A DNA stretch of 64,000 nucleotides from Achromobacter xylosoxidans. Its GTDB lineage: Bacteria > Pseudomonadota > Gammaproteobacteria > Burkholderiales > Burkholderiaceae_B. The notes under the pieces are model-generated. The model made no database searches. It was not told the origin of the DNA and saw only the letters and a list, made by a program, of their open reading frames with translations. The first letter of the stretch is position 1; the number at the start of each line of letters is the position of its first letter. This document shows, one piece after another, positions 40,928 through 49,271 of this stretch. The stretch spans positions 2,480,001-2,544,000 of the forward strand of contig NZ_LN831029.1 in NCBI RefSeq assembly GCF_001457475.1, written 5' to 3'. The position numbers were made by a program, and so were the translations under genes.

Positions 40928-41899
40928 CTACGGCCGGCCCGCTGCCCCGAGAGCATGGCGCACGGCCTTGTCCGAGGCCCTGCCGGCCGCGCGCAGGGCG
41001 CCTTCGCGCTCGCGCCGCAACTGGCGCAGGACCTCGGCCGGCGTCACGCCGAAATGCGCCGCGAACTTGCGCTGGAAGGTGCGGCGCGACATATGGCAGG
41101 CGTCGGCCATGTCGTCGACCGACCAGCGCGCCGACAGGCTGGCCTCGATCTTCTCCACCAGGTCGCGGAACGGCGCCGCCAGGCGGTCCTGCAGGCGCAT
41201 CGACTGGCTGTACTGGCGCTGGTCGCCGTCGCGCCGCATGAAGACCACCAGGCGGCGCGCCACGTCCTGCGACACCCGCGCGCCCACGTCGCGCTCGATC
41301 AGCGCCAGCGCCAGGTCGATGCCGGCGGTCACGCCCGCCGAGGTCCATACGGCGCCGCTTTCGATGTAGATGCGGTCGTCTTCCACCTTCAGGCCGGGAT
41401 GCAGCTGGCGCAGGCGGTCGGCCGAGCGCCAGTGGGTGGTGACGCGGCGGCCATCGAGCAGGCCGGCAGCGGCCAGCAGGAAGGCGCCGGTGCACACGCT
41501 GCAGGTGCGGCGTGCCTGCGGGCTGCGGCGGCGCAGCCAGGCCAGGGTTTCGCCATGGGCGGCGGCCTGGTCGATGCCGGGGCCGCCCGGCACGAACAGC
41601 ATGTCGATCGGCGCGTCGTCGTCGGTGGCGAAGGTGGCGTTGACCTGCATGCGCAGGCCCTGGTCCCAGGTGCCGACCACCGGCGTGGCCGCCACGGTGC
41701 TCAACTGGTAGCCGGCGCCGCCTTCGTCGTTGGCGCCGCTGAATGCCTGCCAGGGCCCGGCCAGGTCGAGCGGCTGGAAGCCGTCGTACAGCAGGAAGAC
41801 AATGCGTTTTGGCGCGATCGTGCCGCCATTTGGCGCACGCGCGCCGGCCTGTCGGTCTACGCTGGCGGTTCCATTCTGCGAAGGAGCATCGTCGTGCAT
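40928..41899 (-). CDS. GlxA-type regulator: DJ-1/PfpI-like domain plus AraC DNA-binding domain
   Basis: 323 residues. The N-terminal DJ-1-like half has IVFLLYDGFQPLDLAGPWQAF and CSVCTGAFLLAAAGLLDGRRVTTHW. The C-terminal AraC half has SVDDMADACHMSRRTFQRKFAAHFGVTPAEVLRQLR. Its ATG (41899) lies inside the first codons of the divergent isonitrile-hydratase-like gene, whose start is at 41894: the two coding regions overlap head-to-head by 6 bases. The promoter of each must lie within the other gene. It probably regulates that neighbour, as InhR does for InhA in Pseudomonas. Confidence 0.88.
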   Translation of the reverse strand: MHDDAPSQNGTASVDRQAGARAPNGGTIAPKRIVFLLYDGFQPLDLAGPWQAFSGANDEGGAGYQLSTVAATPVVGTWDQGLRMQVNATFATDDDAPIDMLFVPGGPGIDQAAAHGETLAWLRRRSPQARRTCSVCTGAFLLAAAGLLDGRRVTTHWRSADRLRQLHPGLKVEDDRIYIESGAVWTSAGVTAGIDLALALIERDVGARVSQDVARRLVVFMRRDGDQRQYSQSMRLQDRLAAPFRDLVEKIEASLSARWSVDDMADACHMSRRTFQRKFAAHFGVTPAEVLRQLRREREGALRAAGRASDKAVRHALGAAGRP

Positions 41900-42598
41900 G
41901 TCAATATTCTCTTGTTCGAAGGGCTGACCCAGCTCGATATGACCGGGCCTTACGAGGTGCTCGCCGCCGCGCCCGGGTTCAGCGTCGATTTTGTCGCAAA
42001 ATCGCCCGATCCGGTACGCAGCGATCGCGGCCTGTGTTTCGTGCCGACCCAGACGCTGGCGTCGGCGCCGCCCTGCGATCTGCTGGTGGTGCCGGGCGGG
42101 CCGGGCACGGATGATGCCATCCTCGACCCGGACTGGGTAGCCTTCACGCGCAGGCAGGCGTTGGGCGCGCGCTACGTCTTCGGCATCTGCACCGGTTCGC
42201 TGCTGCTGGGCGCGGCCGGCCTGCTGCGCGGCAAGCGCGCCTCCAGCCATTGGCGCGCGCGCGAACTGCTGGCGCATTTCGGCGCCGTGCCGACCGACGC
42301 GCGGCTGTGCGTGGACGGCAACGTCTTCACCGCCGGCGGCGTCACGTCGGGCATCGACATGGCCCTGAAGGTGGTGGCCACGCTGTGCGGCGATGAGGTC
42401 GCCAAGCTGATCCAGCTGCAGATCGAATACGACCCCGAGCCGCCGTTTCCCGGCGGCACGCCCAGGACCTCGGAACCGGACATCGTGCGGCAGTACCTGG
42501 CGCAGTCGCAGGCGCGCTTCGAGCGGCGCAGCGCCAAGGTGCGCCAGGCCGCGCTCAATGCCCCAGGTGGTCCAGCGGCAGCGGACTCTGCGGCTTGA
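41894..42598 (+). CDS. DJ-1/PfpI-family protein, isonitrile-hydratase (InhA)-like (GTG start)
   Basis: 234 residues starting at GTG 41894 with AAGGAG 8 bases upstream. VNILLFEGLTQLDMTGPYEVLAAAPG, then VFGICTGSLLLGAAGLLRGKRASSHWRARELLAHFGA closely follows Pseudomonas isocyanide hydratase, with the nucleophilic cysteine at position 99 (InhA C101). The later GNVFTAGGVTSGIDMALKV and LIQLQIEYDPEPPF also agree. It would hydrate isonitriles to N-substituted formamides. Its 3' end overlaps the convergent Lrp gene by 44 bases. Another DJ-1-like activity is possible. Confidence 0.85.
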   Translation: MHVNILLFEGLTQLDMTGPYEVLAAAPGFSVDFVAKSPDPVRSDRGLCFVPTQTLASAPPCDLLVVPGGPGTDDAILDPDWVAFTRRQALGARYVFGICTGSLLLGAAGLLRGKRASSHWRARELLAHFGAVPTDARLCVDGNVFTAGGVTSGIDMALKVVATLCGDEVAKLIQLQIEYDPEPPFPGGTPRTSEPDIVRQYLAQSQARFERRSAKVRQAALNAPGGPAAADSAA

Positions 42599-43037
42599 CG
42601 GTCTGGATGGCGAAGTTGCTGCGGATGTCCTTCACCCCTGGCAGCTTGAGCAGCGTGGTCAGCAGGAAGCGTTCGTAGGCGCGCAGGTCGGGCAGCACCA
42701 CCTGCAGCAGGAAGTCCGATTCGCCCGACACCAGGTGCGCCGCCACCACTTCCGGCAGGGCGCAGACTTCCTTGCGGAACTGCTCGGCGTCGCGTTCGTG
42801 GTGGCGCTCGACCTTGACGCCGACGAAGACGGTCAGGCCCAGCCCGACTTCGTCCGGCGCCAGCCGGGCTTCGTAGCCCTGGATCACGCCGGCTTCCTCC
42901 ATCAGCCGCACCCGCCGCAGGCAGGGCGAGGGCGACAGGCCGATCTGCTCGGCCAGCTCGACGTTGGTCAGGCGGCCGTTCTGCTGCAGGGCCTCGAGAA
43001 TGCGCCGGTCATAGGCGTCCAATTGGCGTTTTGGCAT
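42555..43037 (-). CDS. Lrp/AsnC-family transcriptional regulator
   Basis: 160 residues. The helix-turn-helix LDAYDRRILEALQQNGRLTNVELAEQIGLSPSPCLRRVRLMEEAGVIQGYEA is typical, followed by the RAM ligand domain (VERHHERDAEQFRKEVCALPEVVAAHLVSGESDFLLQVV). It is divergent from a LysE exporter over two inverted repeats, the usual amino-acid-responsive pair. ATG at 43037 without a strong ribosome-binding site. Confidence 0.93.
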   Translation of the reverse strand: MPKRQLDAYDRRILEALQQNGRLTNVELAEQIGLSPSPCLRRVRLMEEAGVIQGYEARLAPDEVGLGLTVFVGVKVERHHERDAEQFRKEVCALPEVVAAHLVSGESDFLLQVVLPDLRAYERFLLTTLLKLPGVKDIRSNFAIQTVKPQSPLPLDHLGH

Positions 43038-43058
43038 GGAATGAAATTTTGGAGGGCT

Positions 43059-43104
43059 TGATTGGTCCAAGATGCCAATCATGTTATTCCTGTTGGCAGG
43101 AATA
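43059..43104. promoter_or_regulatory. Two inverted repeats between the Lrp regulator and LysE exporter genes
   Basis: TGATTGG-N9-CCAATCA (43059-43081) and TATTCCTG-TTGG-CAGGAATA (43085-43104). The second is a perfect 8-bp-arm palindrome. A -10-like TAGAAT lies at 43131-43136 toward lysE. These are the likely Lrp binding sites. Confidence 0.6.
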
Positions 43105-43169
43105 GCAAGCACATGCCGATGCCTTTTCCCTAGAATGATCGCCATTTCCTGCTGCACGGAGCGTGGCTC

Positions 43170-43799
43170 ATGGCCGATATGGCGTTGTTTCTCGGGGCAT
43201 TGTTGATTGTCTATGTGGTGCCGGGGCCGGACATGATCCTGCTGCTTGAAACCGGGGCGCTGCGCGGGCGCGGCCAGGCGCTGGCGGTGGCCGTGGGCCT
43301 GGCCCTGGCGCGCGCCGCCCACGTGACACTGGCGGCGCTGGGGCTGGCGGCGCTGTTCAAGACGCATCCGTGGGCCTTCGACGCGGCGCGCACCGTGGGC
43401 GGCGGCTACCTGATCTGGCTGGGCTTGCGGTTGCTGCGCGCCGGTCCCATGTCGTACGGCGTGGCGCACGAGGCGCAGGCGGCCGCGCGCGGCAAAGGGC
43501 TTGGCGCGGCGTTGCTCAGCGGGGTGCTGACCAACGTGCTCAACCCCAAGGCGTTGTTGTTCTGCTCGGTGCTGCTGCCGCAGTTCGTGTCGCCCGCGCA
43601 GGGGCCGATCGGCCGGCAGTTCGCGTTGCTGGGCGTGATCCTGGTGAGCCTGGGGCTGACCTTCGACGTGTTGTGCGCCCTGGCTGGCGGCGCGCTGGGG
43701 CGCTGGATGGCGGCGCATCCGCGGGTGCAGAAATGGGAGGGCGCCGTGTTCGGCGGCGCCCTGATCGCCTTCGGCCTGCGGCTGACGCTGAATCGTTGA
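43170..43799 (+). CDS. LysE/RhtB-family amino-acid exporter
   Basis: 209 residues, six predicted membrane helices. LFLGALLIVYVVPGPDMILLLETGALRGRGQALAVAVG is the diagnostic RhtB/LysE N-terminus, and LLSGVLTNVLNPKALLFCSVLLPQFV carries the conserved NPK motif. It exports amino acids or analogues, presumably under the divergent Lrp regulator. Confidence 0.93.
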   Translation: MADMALFLGALLIVYVVPGPDMILLLETGALRGRGQALAVAVGLALARAAHVTLAALGLAALFKTHPWAFDAARTVGGGYLIWLGLRLLRAGPMSYGVAHEAQAAARGKGLGAALLSGVLTNVLNPKALLFCSVLLPQFVSPAQGPIGRQFALLGVILVSLGLTFDVLCALAGGALGRWMAAHPRVQKWEGAVFGGALIAFGLRLTLNR

Positions 43800-43854
43800 G
43801 GCGGCGCAGGACGGGGGCCGCGCGGGCGGCGCATGCGGGACGCGCCGGCGGCAA

Positions 43855-43889
43855 AGAAAAAAAGGCCTGACTTGCGTCAGGCCTTTTGC
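43855..43889. terminator. Bidirectional rho-independent terminator between lysE-type and ABC exporter genes
   Basis: Stem AAAGGCCTGAC (43861-43871), loop TTGC, GTCAGGCCTTT (43876-43886), with a run of A on the left and TTTT on the right. It serves the convergent genes on both sides: 43799 on the plus strand and 43890 on the minus strand. Confidence 0.93.
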
Positions 43890-45800
43890 CTACTTGCCGA
43901 AGGCGAAGGACGCTTCGTCCTGGTCCTGGCCTTGGTCCTGGTCTTCGCCATCGGCGCGCGCCGGCACGGGGCGGGCGCCGTCGGCCAGCATCTCCGCCTG
44001 CGTCAGGCCCTTGGTCAGCTCCAGGGCCTGGCGCTCGAACAGGCGCCGGTACAGGCCGCCTTTCAAGCGGATCAACTGGTCGTGGCTGCCTTCCTCGATG
44101 ATGCGGCCGCGGTCCATCACCAGCAGGCGGTCCAGCGCGCGCACCGTCGACAGGCGGTGCGCCACCACCAGCGTGCTGCGGCCGACCATCAGGCGTTCCA
44201 TGGCCTGCTGGATCAGCACCTCGCTTTCGCTGTCCAGGCTCGACGTGGCTTCGTCCAGGATCAGGATCGGCGCGTCCGCCAGGAAGGCCCGGGCGATCGC
44301 CACCCGCTGGCGTTCGCCGCCCGACAGCTTGACGCCGCGCTCGCCCACCAGCGTCTCGTAGCCCTTGGGCAGGGCCATGATGAAGTCATGCGCGCTGGCC
44401 AGCCGCGCCGCCTGCTCGATCTCGGCCTGCGTCGCGCCGGGGCGGGCATAGGCGATGTTCTCGGCCAGCGTGCGGTGAAACAGCACCGGCTCCTGCTGCA
44501 CGATGGCGATCTGGCTGCGCAGCGACGCCTGCTTGACCTGGGCGATGTCCTGCCCGTCGATGGTGATGCGGCCGCCGTTGACGTCATACAGGCGCTGGAT
44601 CAGCTTGATGAACGTGGTCTTGCCCGAACCCGAATGCCCGACCAGGCCGACCCGCTCGCCCGGCGCGATGCGCGCCGAGAAGCGGTCGTACAGCGCCACG
44701 TCGTGCCGGCCATAGCGGAAGGTCACGTCCTCGAAGCGGATCTCGCCGGCCGTGACGCGGATCTCGCCCGCGCCGGCGCGGTCGTCCACGCCCAGCGGCT
44801 GCTTCTCCAGCGCCACCAGTTCCTCCATGTCGTTGACCGAGCGCTGCAGGTTGCGGATGTGCATGCCCACGTCGCGCAGGTGGCCCTGCAGCATGAAGAA
44901 CATCGTCAGCGCGAAGGTGATGTCGCCGACGCTGGCCTGGTTGCGCGACCACAGCAGCAGCGACGCGCCCAGGATGCCGGCCTGCATCGCCACCAGCATC
45001 GCGCCCTGGATGCCGCCGTTGATCGTGGCGCGGATCCAGGTGCGGCGCGTGCGGCGGCGCCACTTGTCGACCACGCGGTCCAGGCGCGCTTCCTCGCGGG
45101 TCTCGGCGCCGAAGGCCTTGACGACCGGGTTACAGCTGACCGCGTCGGCCAGCGCGCCACCCATACGCGTGTCCCAGGCATTGCCCAGGCGCGCCGCCGG
45201 CGCCACGTAGCCCAGCGACAGCGCCGCCGTGACCGCGATGTACAGCACCGACCCCAGGCCGACCACCAGGCCCATCACCGGCCAGTGGATGCCCAGCAGC
45301 ACGGTGGCGCCGACCAGCATGATGACCGACGGCAGCAGCGCCACCAGCAGCGTGTCGTTCAGCACGTCCACCGCCCACATGCCGCGCGTGATCTTGCGCA
45401 CGGTCGAGCCGGCGAAGCTGTTGGCATGCCAGTCGGTGGAAAAGCGCTGCACGCGGTAGAAGGCGTTGGACACCATGCCGTTCATCATCTTCAGGGTGAA
45501 GACGATGATGTTCTGGAACACGCCCTGGCGCAGCAGCGTGCCGCCGATGCCCAGCGCGATCAGCAGCCAGAACGCGGTGACGGCCGCGCCCCAGACCTGC
45601 GCGTCGGACGAGGCGCCGGAGGCCACGGCGTCGACCAGCCGGCCCGCGTACAGCGGGGTCAGCACATCGGCCACGGCCGACAACAGGGCCAGCGCGACGA
45701 TGAGGGTGGTGCGCCAGGGCTGGGCGCGCCAATAGCGGAAGGTAAAGCCGAGGACGTCCTTGAAGGCTTGTCCTCGCAGATCGATTTTTGTTCGATTCAT
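43890..45800 (-). CDS. ABC exporter, fused permease and ATPase
   Basis: 636 residues from the ATG at 45800. An N-terminal six-helix membrane domain (about 20-310) precedes the ATPase: Walker A GHSGSGKTT, Q-loop IVQQEP, signature KLSGGERQR, Walker B ILILDEATSSLDS and the H-loop VVAHRLS. It forms homodimers or pairs with another half-exporter; the substrate class (lipid, peptide, drug) cannot be told. The extreme C-terminus is acidic and glutamine-rich (DGEDQDQGQDQDE). There is no ribosome-binding site at 45800 or at the in-frame ATG 45869, while a 16-codon ORF with a strong site lies in the leader. Confidence 0.9.
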   Translation of the reverse strand: MNRTKIDLRGQAFKDVLGFTFRYWRAQPWRTTLIVALALLSAVADVLTPLYAGRLVDAVASGASSDAQVWGAAVTAFWLLIALGIGGTLLRQGVFQNIIVFTLKMMNGMVSNAFYRVQRFSTDWHANSFAGSTVRKITRGMWAVDVLNDTLLVALLPSVIMLVGATVLLGIHWPVMGLVVGLGSVLYIAVTAALSLGYVAPAARLGNAWDTRMGGALADAVSCNPVVKAFGAETREEARLDRVVDKWRRRTRRTWIRATINGGIQGAMLVAMQAGILGASLLLWSRNQASVGDITFALTMFFMLQGHLRDVGMHIRNLQRSVNDMEELVALEKQPLGVDDRAGAGEIRVTAGEIRFEDVTFRYGRHDVALYDRFSARIAPGERVGLVGHSGSGKTTFIKLIQRLYDVNGGRITIDGQDIAQVKQASLRSQIAIVQQEPVLFHRTLAENIAYARPGATQAEIEQAARLASAHDFIMALPKGYETLVGERGVKLSGGERQRVAIARAFLADAPILILDEATSSLDSESEVLIQQAMERLMVGRSTLVVAHRLSTVRALDRLLVMDRGRIIEEGSHDQLIRLKGGLYRRLFERQALELTKGLTQAEMLADGARPVPARADGEDQDQGQDQDEASFAFGK

Positions 45801-45956
45801 TGCGATCGCCCGGCAACGCGAAGGCGCCGGTTTCCTTTTGGGAAGAAGGTGATACGACCTGCGCCTCATGGCGCGGGCATTGCGTTCAGGGGTTTGGGGC
45901 GGGCACGGCGGACCAGTCGCCAGGTAGTCTGGCGATGGGGCCGCGCGAGCGACGAC

Positions 45957-46007
45957 TTAATGGCGTCGCGGAGATACGCGCGGGATGGCGGTATGCGGAT
46001 TCATCAT
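45957..46007 (-). CDS. Candidate 16-residue leader peptide upstream of the ABC exporter gene
   Basis: MMNPHTAIPRVSPRRH, from ATG 46007 to TAA 45957. GGGAGG lies exactly 6 bases before the ATG, the best ribosome-binding site in this stretch, and a sigma-70 promoter (46067-46095) starts the transcript about 50 bases upstream. After the stop come a hairpin TCGCCAG-ACTAC-CTGGCGA and a second GCGCC-ATGA-GGCGC before the exporter start at 45800. Proline- and arginine-rich short leaders can stall ribosomes and control a downstream transporter; that role is inference. It is also the main content of the 45801-46196 gap. Confidence 0.5.
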   Translation of the reverse strand: MMNPHTAIPRVSPRRH

Positions 46008-46066
46008 CTTGCGCCTCCCAGGTGTAGGTGAAGGGAAAAAAGAATGGGCACAGGCCCGAATTGAAG

Positions 46067-46095
46067 ATTCTATAGAAGTGGTGTAGGCGGATCAA
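46067..46095 (-). promoter_or_regulatory. Sigma-70 promoter for the leader peptide/ABC exporter transcript
   Basis: Reading minus: TTGATC (46090-46095), 17-base spacer, TAGAAT (46067-46072). Each hexamer differs from consensus at two positions or fewer. The start of transcription would be near 46059. Confidence 0.6.
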
Positions 46096-46196
46096 CCGCG
46101 CGAGCGGTGGGGGAATGCTCGCGTGTGGGTTTTTCCCCACGGCGGTAGGTGCGCCGGCGCGCCGCGCCACGTGGGCGCGGCCGCCGGCCAGGCGCC

Positions 46197-48089
46197 TTAC
46201 TTCAGGAACCCCGTCGAGATCCACGGCACCGCGGCAATGACCACGATGCCGACCGCCATCGAACCCAGGTAGCCCAGGATGGGGCGGATGCCGGCTTCGG
46301 GCGCGACCCGGCCAATGGCGCAGGCGGCGTAGTAGCCCACCCCGAACGGCGGCGCGAACAGGCCCAGGCCCATCGCCAGGATCACCACCATGGCGTAGTG
46401 CACCTCGTGGATGCCCATCTGGTGCGCGATGGGGAACAGCAACGGACCGAACAGCACGATGGCGGGGATGCCCTCCAGCACGCTGCCCAGGATGACGAAC
46501 GCCACGATCGACACCGCCATGAAGGTGGCCGCGCCGCCGGGCAGGCCCGCCATGGCCTGCGCCAGCTGGGTCGAGAAGCCCGATTGCGTCAGCGCCCAGG
46601 CCATGGCGGTGGCGGTGCCGATGATCAGCAGGATCGATCCGGACAGGCAGGCGGTGTCCACCAGCATGGGCTTGAGCCGCTTGGCGTCGAAGCAGCGGTA
46701 GACCAGCAGCCCGATCAGCGTGGCATAGACGATGCCGATGGTGGACACCTCGGTGGCGGTGGCCACGCCCTCGACCACGGCCGCGCGGATCACGAAGGGC
46801 AGCGCCAGCGCCGGCAGCGCCACCAGCAGGGCGCGGCCGATCTGGCGGCCGCTGGCCTTGCGCACCGCGCTCAGGTCTTCGCGGCGGTTGCGCCACCAGA
46901 CCACCAGGCACAGCATCACGCCCAGCACCAGCCCGGGCAGCAGGCCGCCGGTGAACAGCGCCGTGATCGACACGCCGGTGACCGAGCCGATGGTGATCAG
47001 CACCAGGCTGGGCGGCACGGTCTCGGTCTGCGCGCCGGTGGCCGACAGCAGCGCCACCAGGTCGCCCTCGTCGGCGCCGCGCTCGCGCATCTCCGGGAAC
47101 AGCACCGGCGCCACCGCGGCCATGTCGGCCGCCTTGGCGCCCGAAATGCCCGAGACCACGTACATGGCGCCGATCAGCACGTACGACAGGCCGCCGCGCA
47201 CGTGCCCCAGCAGGCTGGCCAGGAAGGCCACCATGCGCTTGGCCATGCCGGTCATCTCGATCAGCACGCCCAGGAACACGAACAGCGGCACCGCCAGCAG
47301 GATCAGGTGCGACATGCCTTCGTCCATGCGCCCGACCACCACCATCATCGGCACGTCGGTGGTCAGCGACAGGTAGCCGAAGGTGGCCAGCCCGAACGAG
47401 AAGGCGATCGGCACGCCCGCGAACACCGTGGCCGCCACCACGCCGACGAAGAAGATCAGCAGGTTCAGGTTGCCCAGTCCCGCCAGCACCGGCTGCAGCG
47501 CCGTCATGGCGGCCACCACGCCGCCGACCAGCAGCAGCGCCAGGCCGGTGACGCGCCACTGCGCGCGTTCGACCAGCCGCAGCAGCGCGATCAGCAGCAT
47601 CAGCGCGGTGCCGACCGGCAGGGCCGCGGCGCGCCAGATGTTGGGGATCTCCAGCGCGGCGGTGGTGACGTACCGTTCCTCCGAAGCGTATTCGTAGCCG
47701 GGCGCCTGCAGCAGCAGCAGGAACGCCAGCGCCGCCGCCACCGCCACCATGTCCAGCAGCGCGCGGGTGGCGGGCGAGGCGCGATTGACCAGCGCGCCCA
47801 TGCGCATGTGCTCGCCGCGGCGGAAGGCGATCACCGCGCCCAGCATGGCCAGCCACAGGAACAGGATCGAGGCCAGCTCGTCGGACCACACCAGCGGCGT
47901 GTGCAGCACGTAGCGCGCCACGATGCCCGAGAACAGGATGACGATTTCCGCGACCACCAGGATGGCCGCGGGAATCTCCACCAGGTGGCCCAGGGCATTG
48001 TCGGCGGCGATGGCCCAGGGCCGCCGGCTGCCCGGGGCGGCACCGGCCGTGGGCAGCACTTCCGCCGGATGCGTGAGCGCAGCCCTCAT
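46197..48089 (-). CDS. TRAP transporter permease with DctQ and DctM fused
   Basis: 630 residues. The first ~200 form the small DctQ subunit (LVWSDELASILFLWLAMLGAVIAFRRGEHMRMGAL); the rest is the large DctM subunit (GVPIAFSFGLATFGYLSL, PLFVFLGVLIEMTGMAKRMV, and the late GLFAPPFGVGYYAAC). Together they move a carboxylate through the membrane with a sodium or proton gradient. The ATG at 48089 overlaps the stop of the receptor gene (ATGA). Only the fused form is present; no separate dctQ exists. Confidence 0.93.
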   Translation of the reverse strand: MRAALTHPAEVLPTAGAAPGSRRPWAIAADNALGHLVEIPAAILVVAEIVILFSGIVARYVLHTPLVWSDELASILFLWLAMLGAVIAFRRGEHMRMGALVNRASPATRALLDMVAVAAALAFLLLLQAPGYEYASEERYVTTAALEIPNIWRAAALPVGTALMLLIALLRLVERAQWRVTGLALLLVGGVVAAMTALQPVLAGLGNLNLLIFFVGVVAATVFAGVPIAFSFGLATFGYLSLTTDVPMMVVVGRMDEGMSHLILLAVPLFVFLGVLIEMTGMAKRMVAFLASLLGHVRGGLSYVLIGAMYVVSGISGAKAADMAAVAPVLFPEMRERGADEGDLVALLSATGAQTETVPPSLVLITIGSVTGVSITALFTGGLLPGLVLGVMLCLVVWWRNRREDLSAVRKASGRQIGRALLVALPALALPFVIRAAVVEGVATATEVSTIGIVYATLIGLLVYRCFDAKRLKPMLVDTACLSGSILLIIGTATAMAWALTQSGFSTQLAQAMAGLPGGAATFMAVSIVAFVILGSVLEGIPAIVLFGPLLFPIAHQMGIHEVHYAMVVILAMGLGLFAPPFGVGYYAACAIGRVAPEAGIRPILGYLGSMAVGIVVIAAVPWISTGFLK

Positions 48090-49099
48090 GACAGGCTCCC
48101 GGCGGCCTGCTCCAGCAGGCCCCAGGCCTTGCCGCCGTATTTTTCCTTCCAGCTGGCGTAGAAGCCGGCGCGGCGCAGCGCGTCGCGGATGGGCGCGGGG
48201 TCGGGGGTGTTGAAGGCCAGGCCCTGCTCGGCCAGCTTGGCCTGCAGCTGATTGTTGAGCGCCAGCACGTCGGCGCGCTCGGCCATGCCGGCGGCGTTGA
48301 TGTGTTTGGCGACGACCTCGCGGATGTCGGCCGGCAGCTTCTCCCAGGCGCGGCGGTTGCCCAGGAACCAGAAGCCGTCCCACATGTGGTTGGTCATCGA
48401 GCAGTACTTCTGCACTTCGTACAGCTTGGCGGTCTGGATGATGGCCAGCGGGTTTTCCTGCGCGTCCACCACGCGGGTCTGCAGCGCCGAATAGGTTTCG
48501 TTGAAGTTGATGCTGGCCGGCGACGAGCCGAGGGCCTTGAACATCGAGGTCCACAGCGGGCTGACCGGCACGCGGATCTTCAGGTCGCGGAAATCGTCCG
48601 GGCCGGTAATGGCGCGCGAGCTGGTGGTGACCTGGCGAAAGCCGTTGTCCCAGATGCGATCCATGACGAACAGGCCCTTGCCATTGATGTCGGCGCGGAT
48701 GTGGGCGCCCAGGTCGCCGTCCATGGCCTTCCAGACCGAAGCGTAATCGGGGAAGGCGAAGCCCACGCCGCTGATCGACGCGCTGGGCACCAGGGTCGAC
48801 AGGATCAGGCCCGACAGGGTGAAGAACTCGACGGCGCCGGCGCGCAGCTGGCTCAGGGTGTCGGTGTCGGAGCCCAGCTGGCTGCTGGGGAACACCGCCA
48901 GTTCGAAGCGGCCGCCGGTGTCCTTGAGGATGTTCTGCGCGGCCTCGTTGGCGCGCAGGTTCATCGGATGCGAGGGCGGCAGGTTGTTGGCGTACTTGTA
49001 ACGGAACTGGGGCGCCGCCAGCGTGCGCTGGAACGGCGCCAGGGCGAGCAGCGCGCCGCCTCCCGCGGCGCGCATGAGGTTGCGTCGAGTCGTGTTCAT
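48086..49099 (-). CDS. TRAP transporter substrate-binding protein, DctP family
   Basis: 337 residues with an export signal of twin-arginine appearance (TTRRNLMRAAGGGALLALAPF). The DctP family core is recognisable: YKYANNLPPSHPMNLRANEAAQ, then FELAVFPSSQLGSD, and RDLKIRVPVSPLW with the conserved arginine that binds the ligand carboxylate. AAGGAGACAGC precedes the ATG. First gene of the TRAP operon, divergent from an IclR regulator. The ligand is probably the acid metabolised by the thiolase/CoA-ligase genes on the other side. Confidence 0.92.
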   Translation of the reverse strand: MNTTRRNLMRAAGGGALLALAPFQRTLAAPQFRYKYANNLPPSHPMNLRANEAAQNILKDTGGRFELAVFPSSQLGSDTDTLSQLRAGAVEFFTLSGLILSTLVPSASISGVGFAFPDYASVWKAMDGDLGAHIRADINGKGLFVMDRIWDNGFRQVTTSSRAITGPDDFRDLKIRVPVSPLWTSMFKALGSSPASINFNETYSALQTRVVDAQENPLAIIQTAKLYEVQKYCSMTNHMWDGFWFLGNRRAWEKLPADIREVVAKHINAAGMAERADVLALNNQLQAKLAEQGLAFNTPDPAPIRDALRRAGFYASWKEKYGGKAWGLLEQAAGSLS

Positions 49100-49185
49100 G
49101 CTGTCTCCTTGGTTATGAGATCCGGCCGCCGTCGAGGACGGCCGGATAAAGCGCCTTGCCAGGCTTGTTGCTTTATCTTTGCATG

Positions 49186-49204
49186 AGGTCCATTATATGG
49201 ACCT
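49186..49204 (-). promoter_or_regulatory. IclR-type operator 1 overlapping the TRAP promoter -10
   Basis: AGGTCCAT-TAT-ATGGACCT, perfect eight-base arms. Read on the minus strand it contains TATAAT (49192-49197), a consensus -10 for the TRAP operon, with a weak -35 TTTAAG (49215-49220). A sister site lies at 49296-49312. Confidence 0.7.
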
Positions 49205-49271
49205 GCTTACTACCCTTAAATTCATTAAATCATATTGATTCGCTAGCGTAAATCTATAAAACTGGTGCAGA

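Noticed and set aside
42555..42598. Frameshift or misplaced stop where the InhA-like and Lrp genes overlap
   Set aside because: Both frames keep family-typical C-termini to their stops; the overlap is genuine convergence.
46100..46196. Terminator for the TRAP operon
   Set aside because: Only a weak GTGGG/CCCAC hairpin and GC-rich inverted repeats without a T run on the transcribed side.
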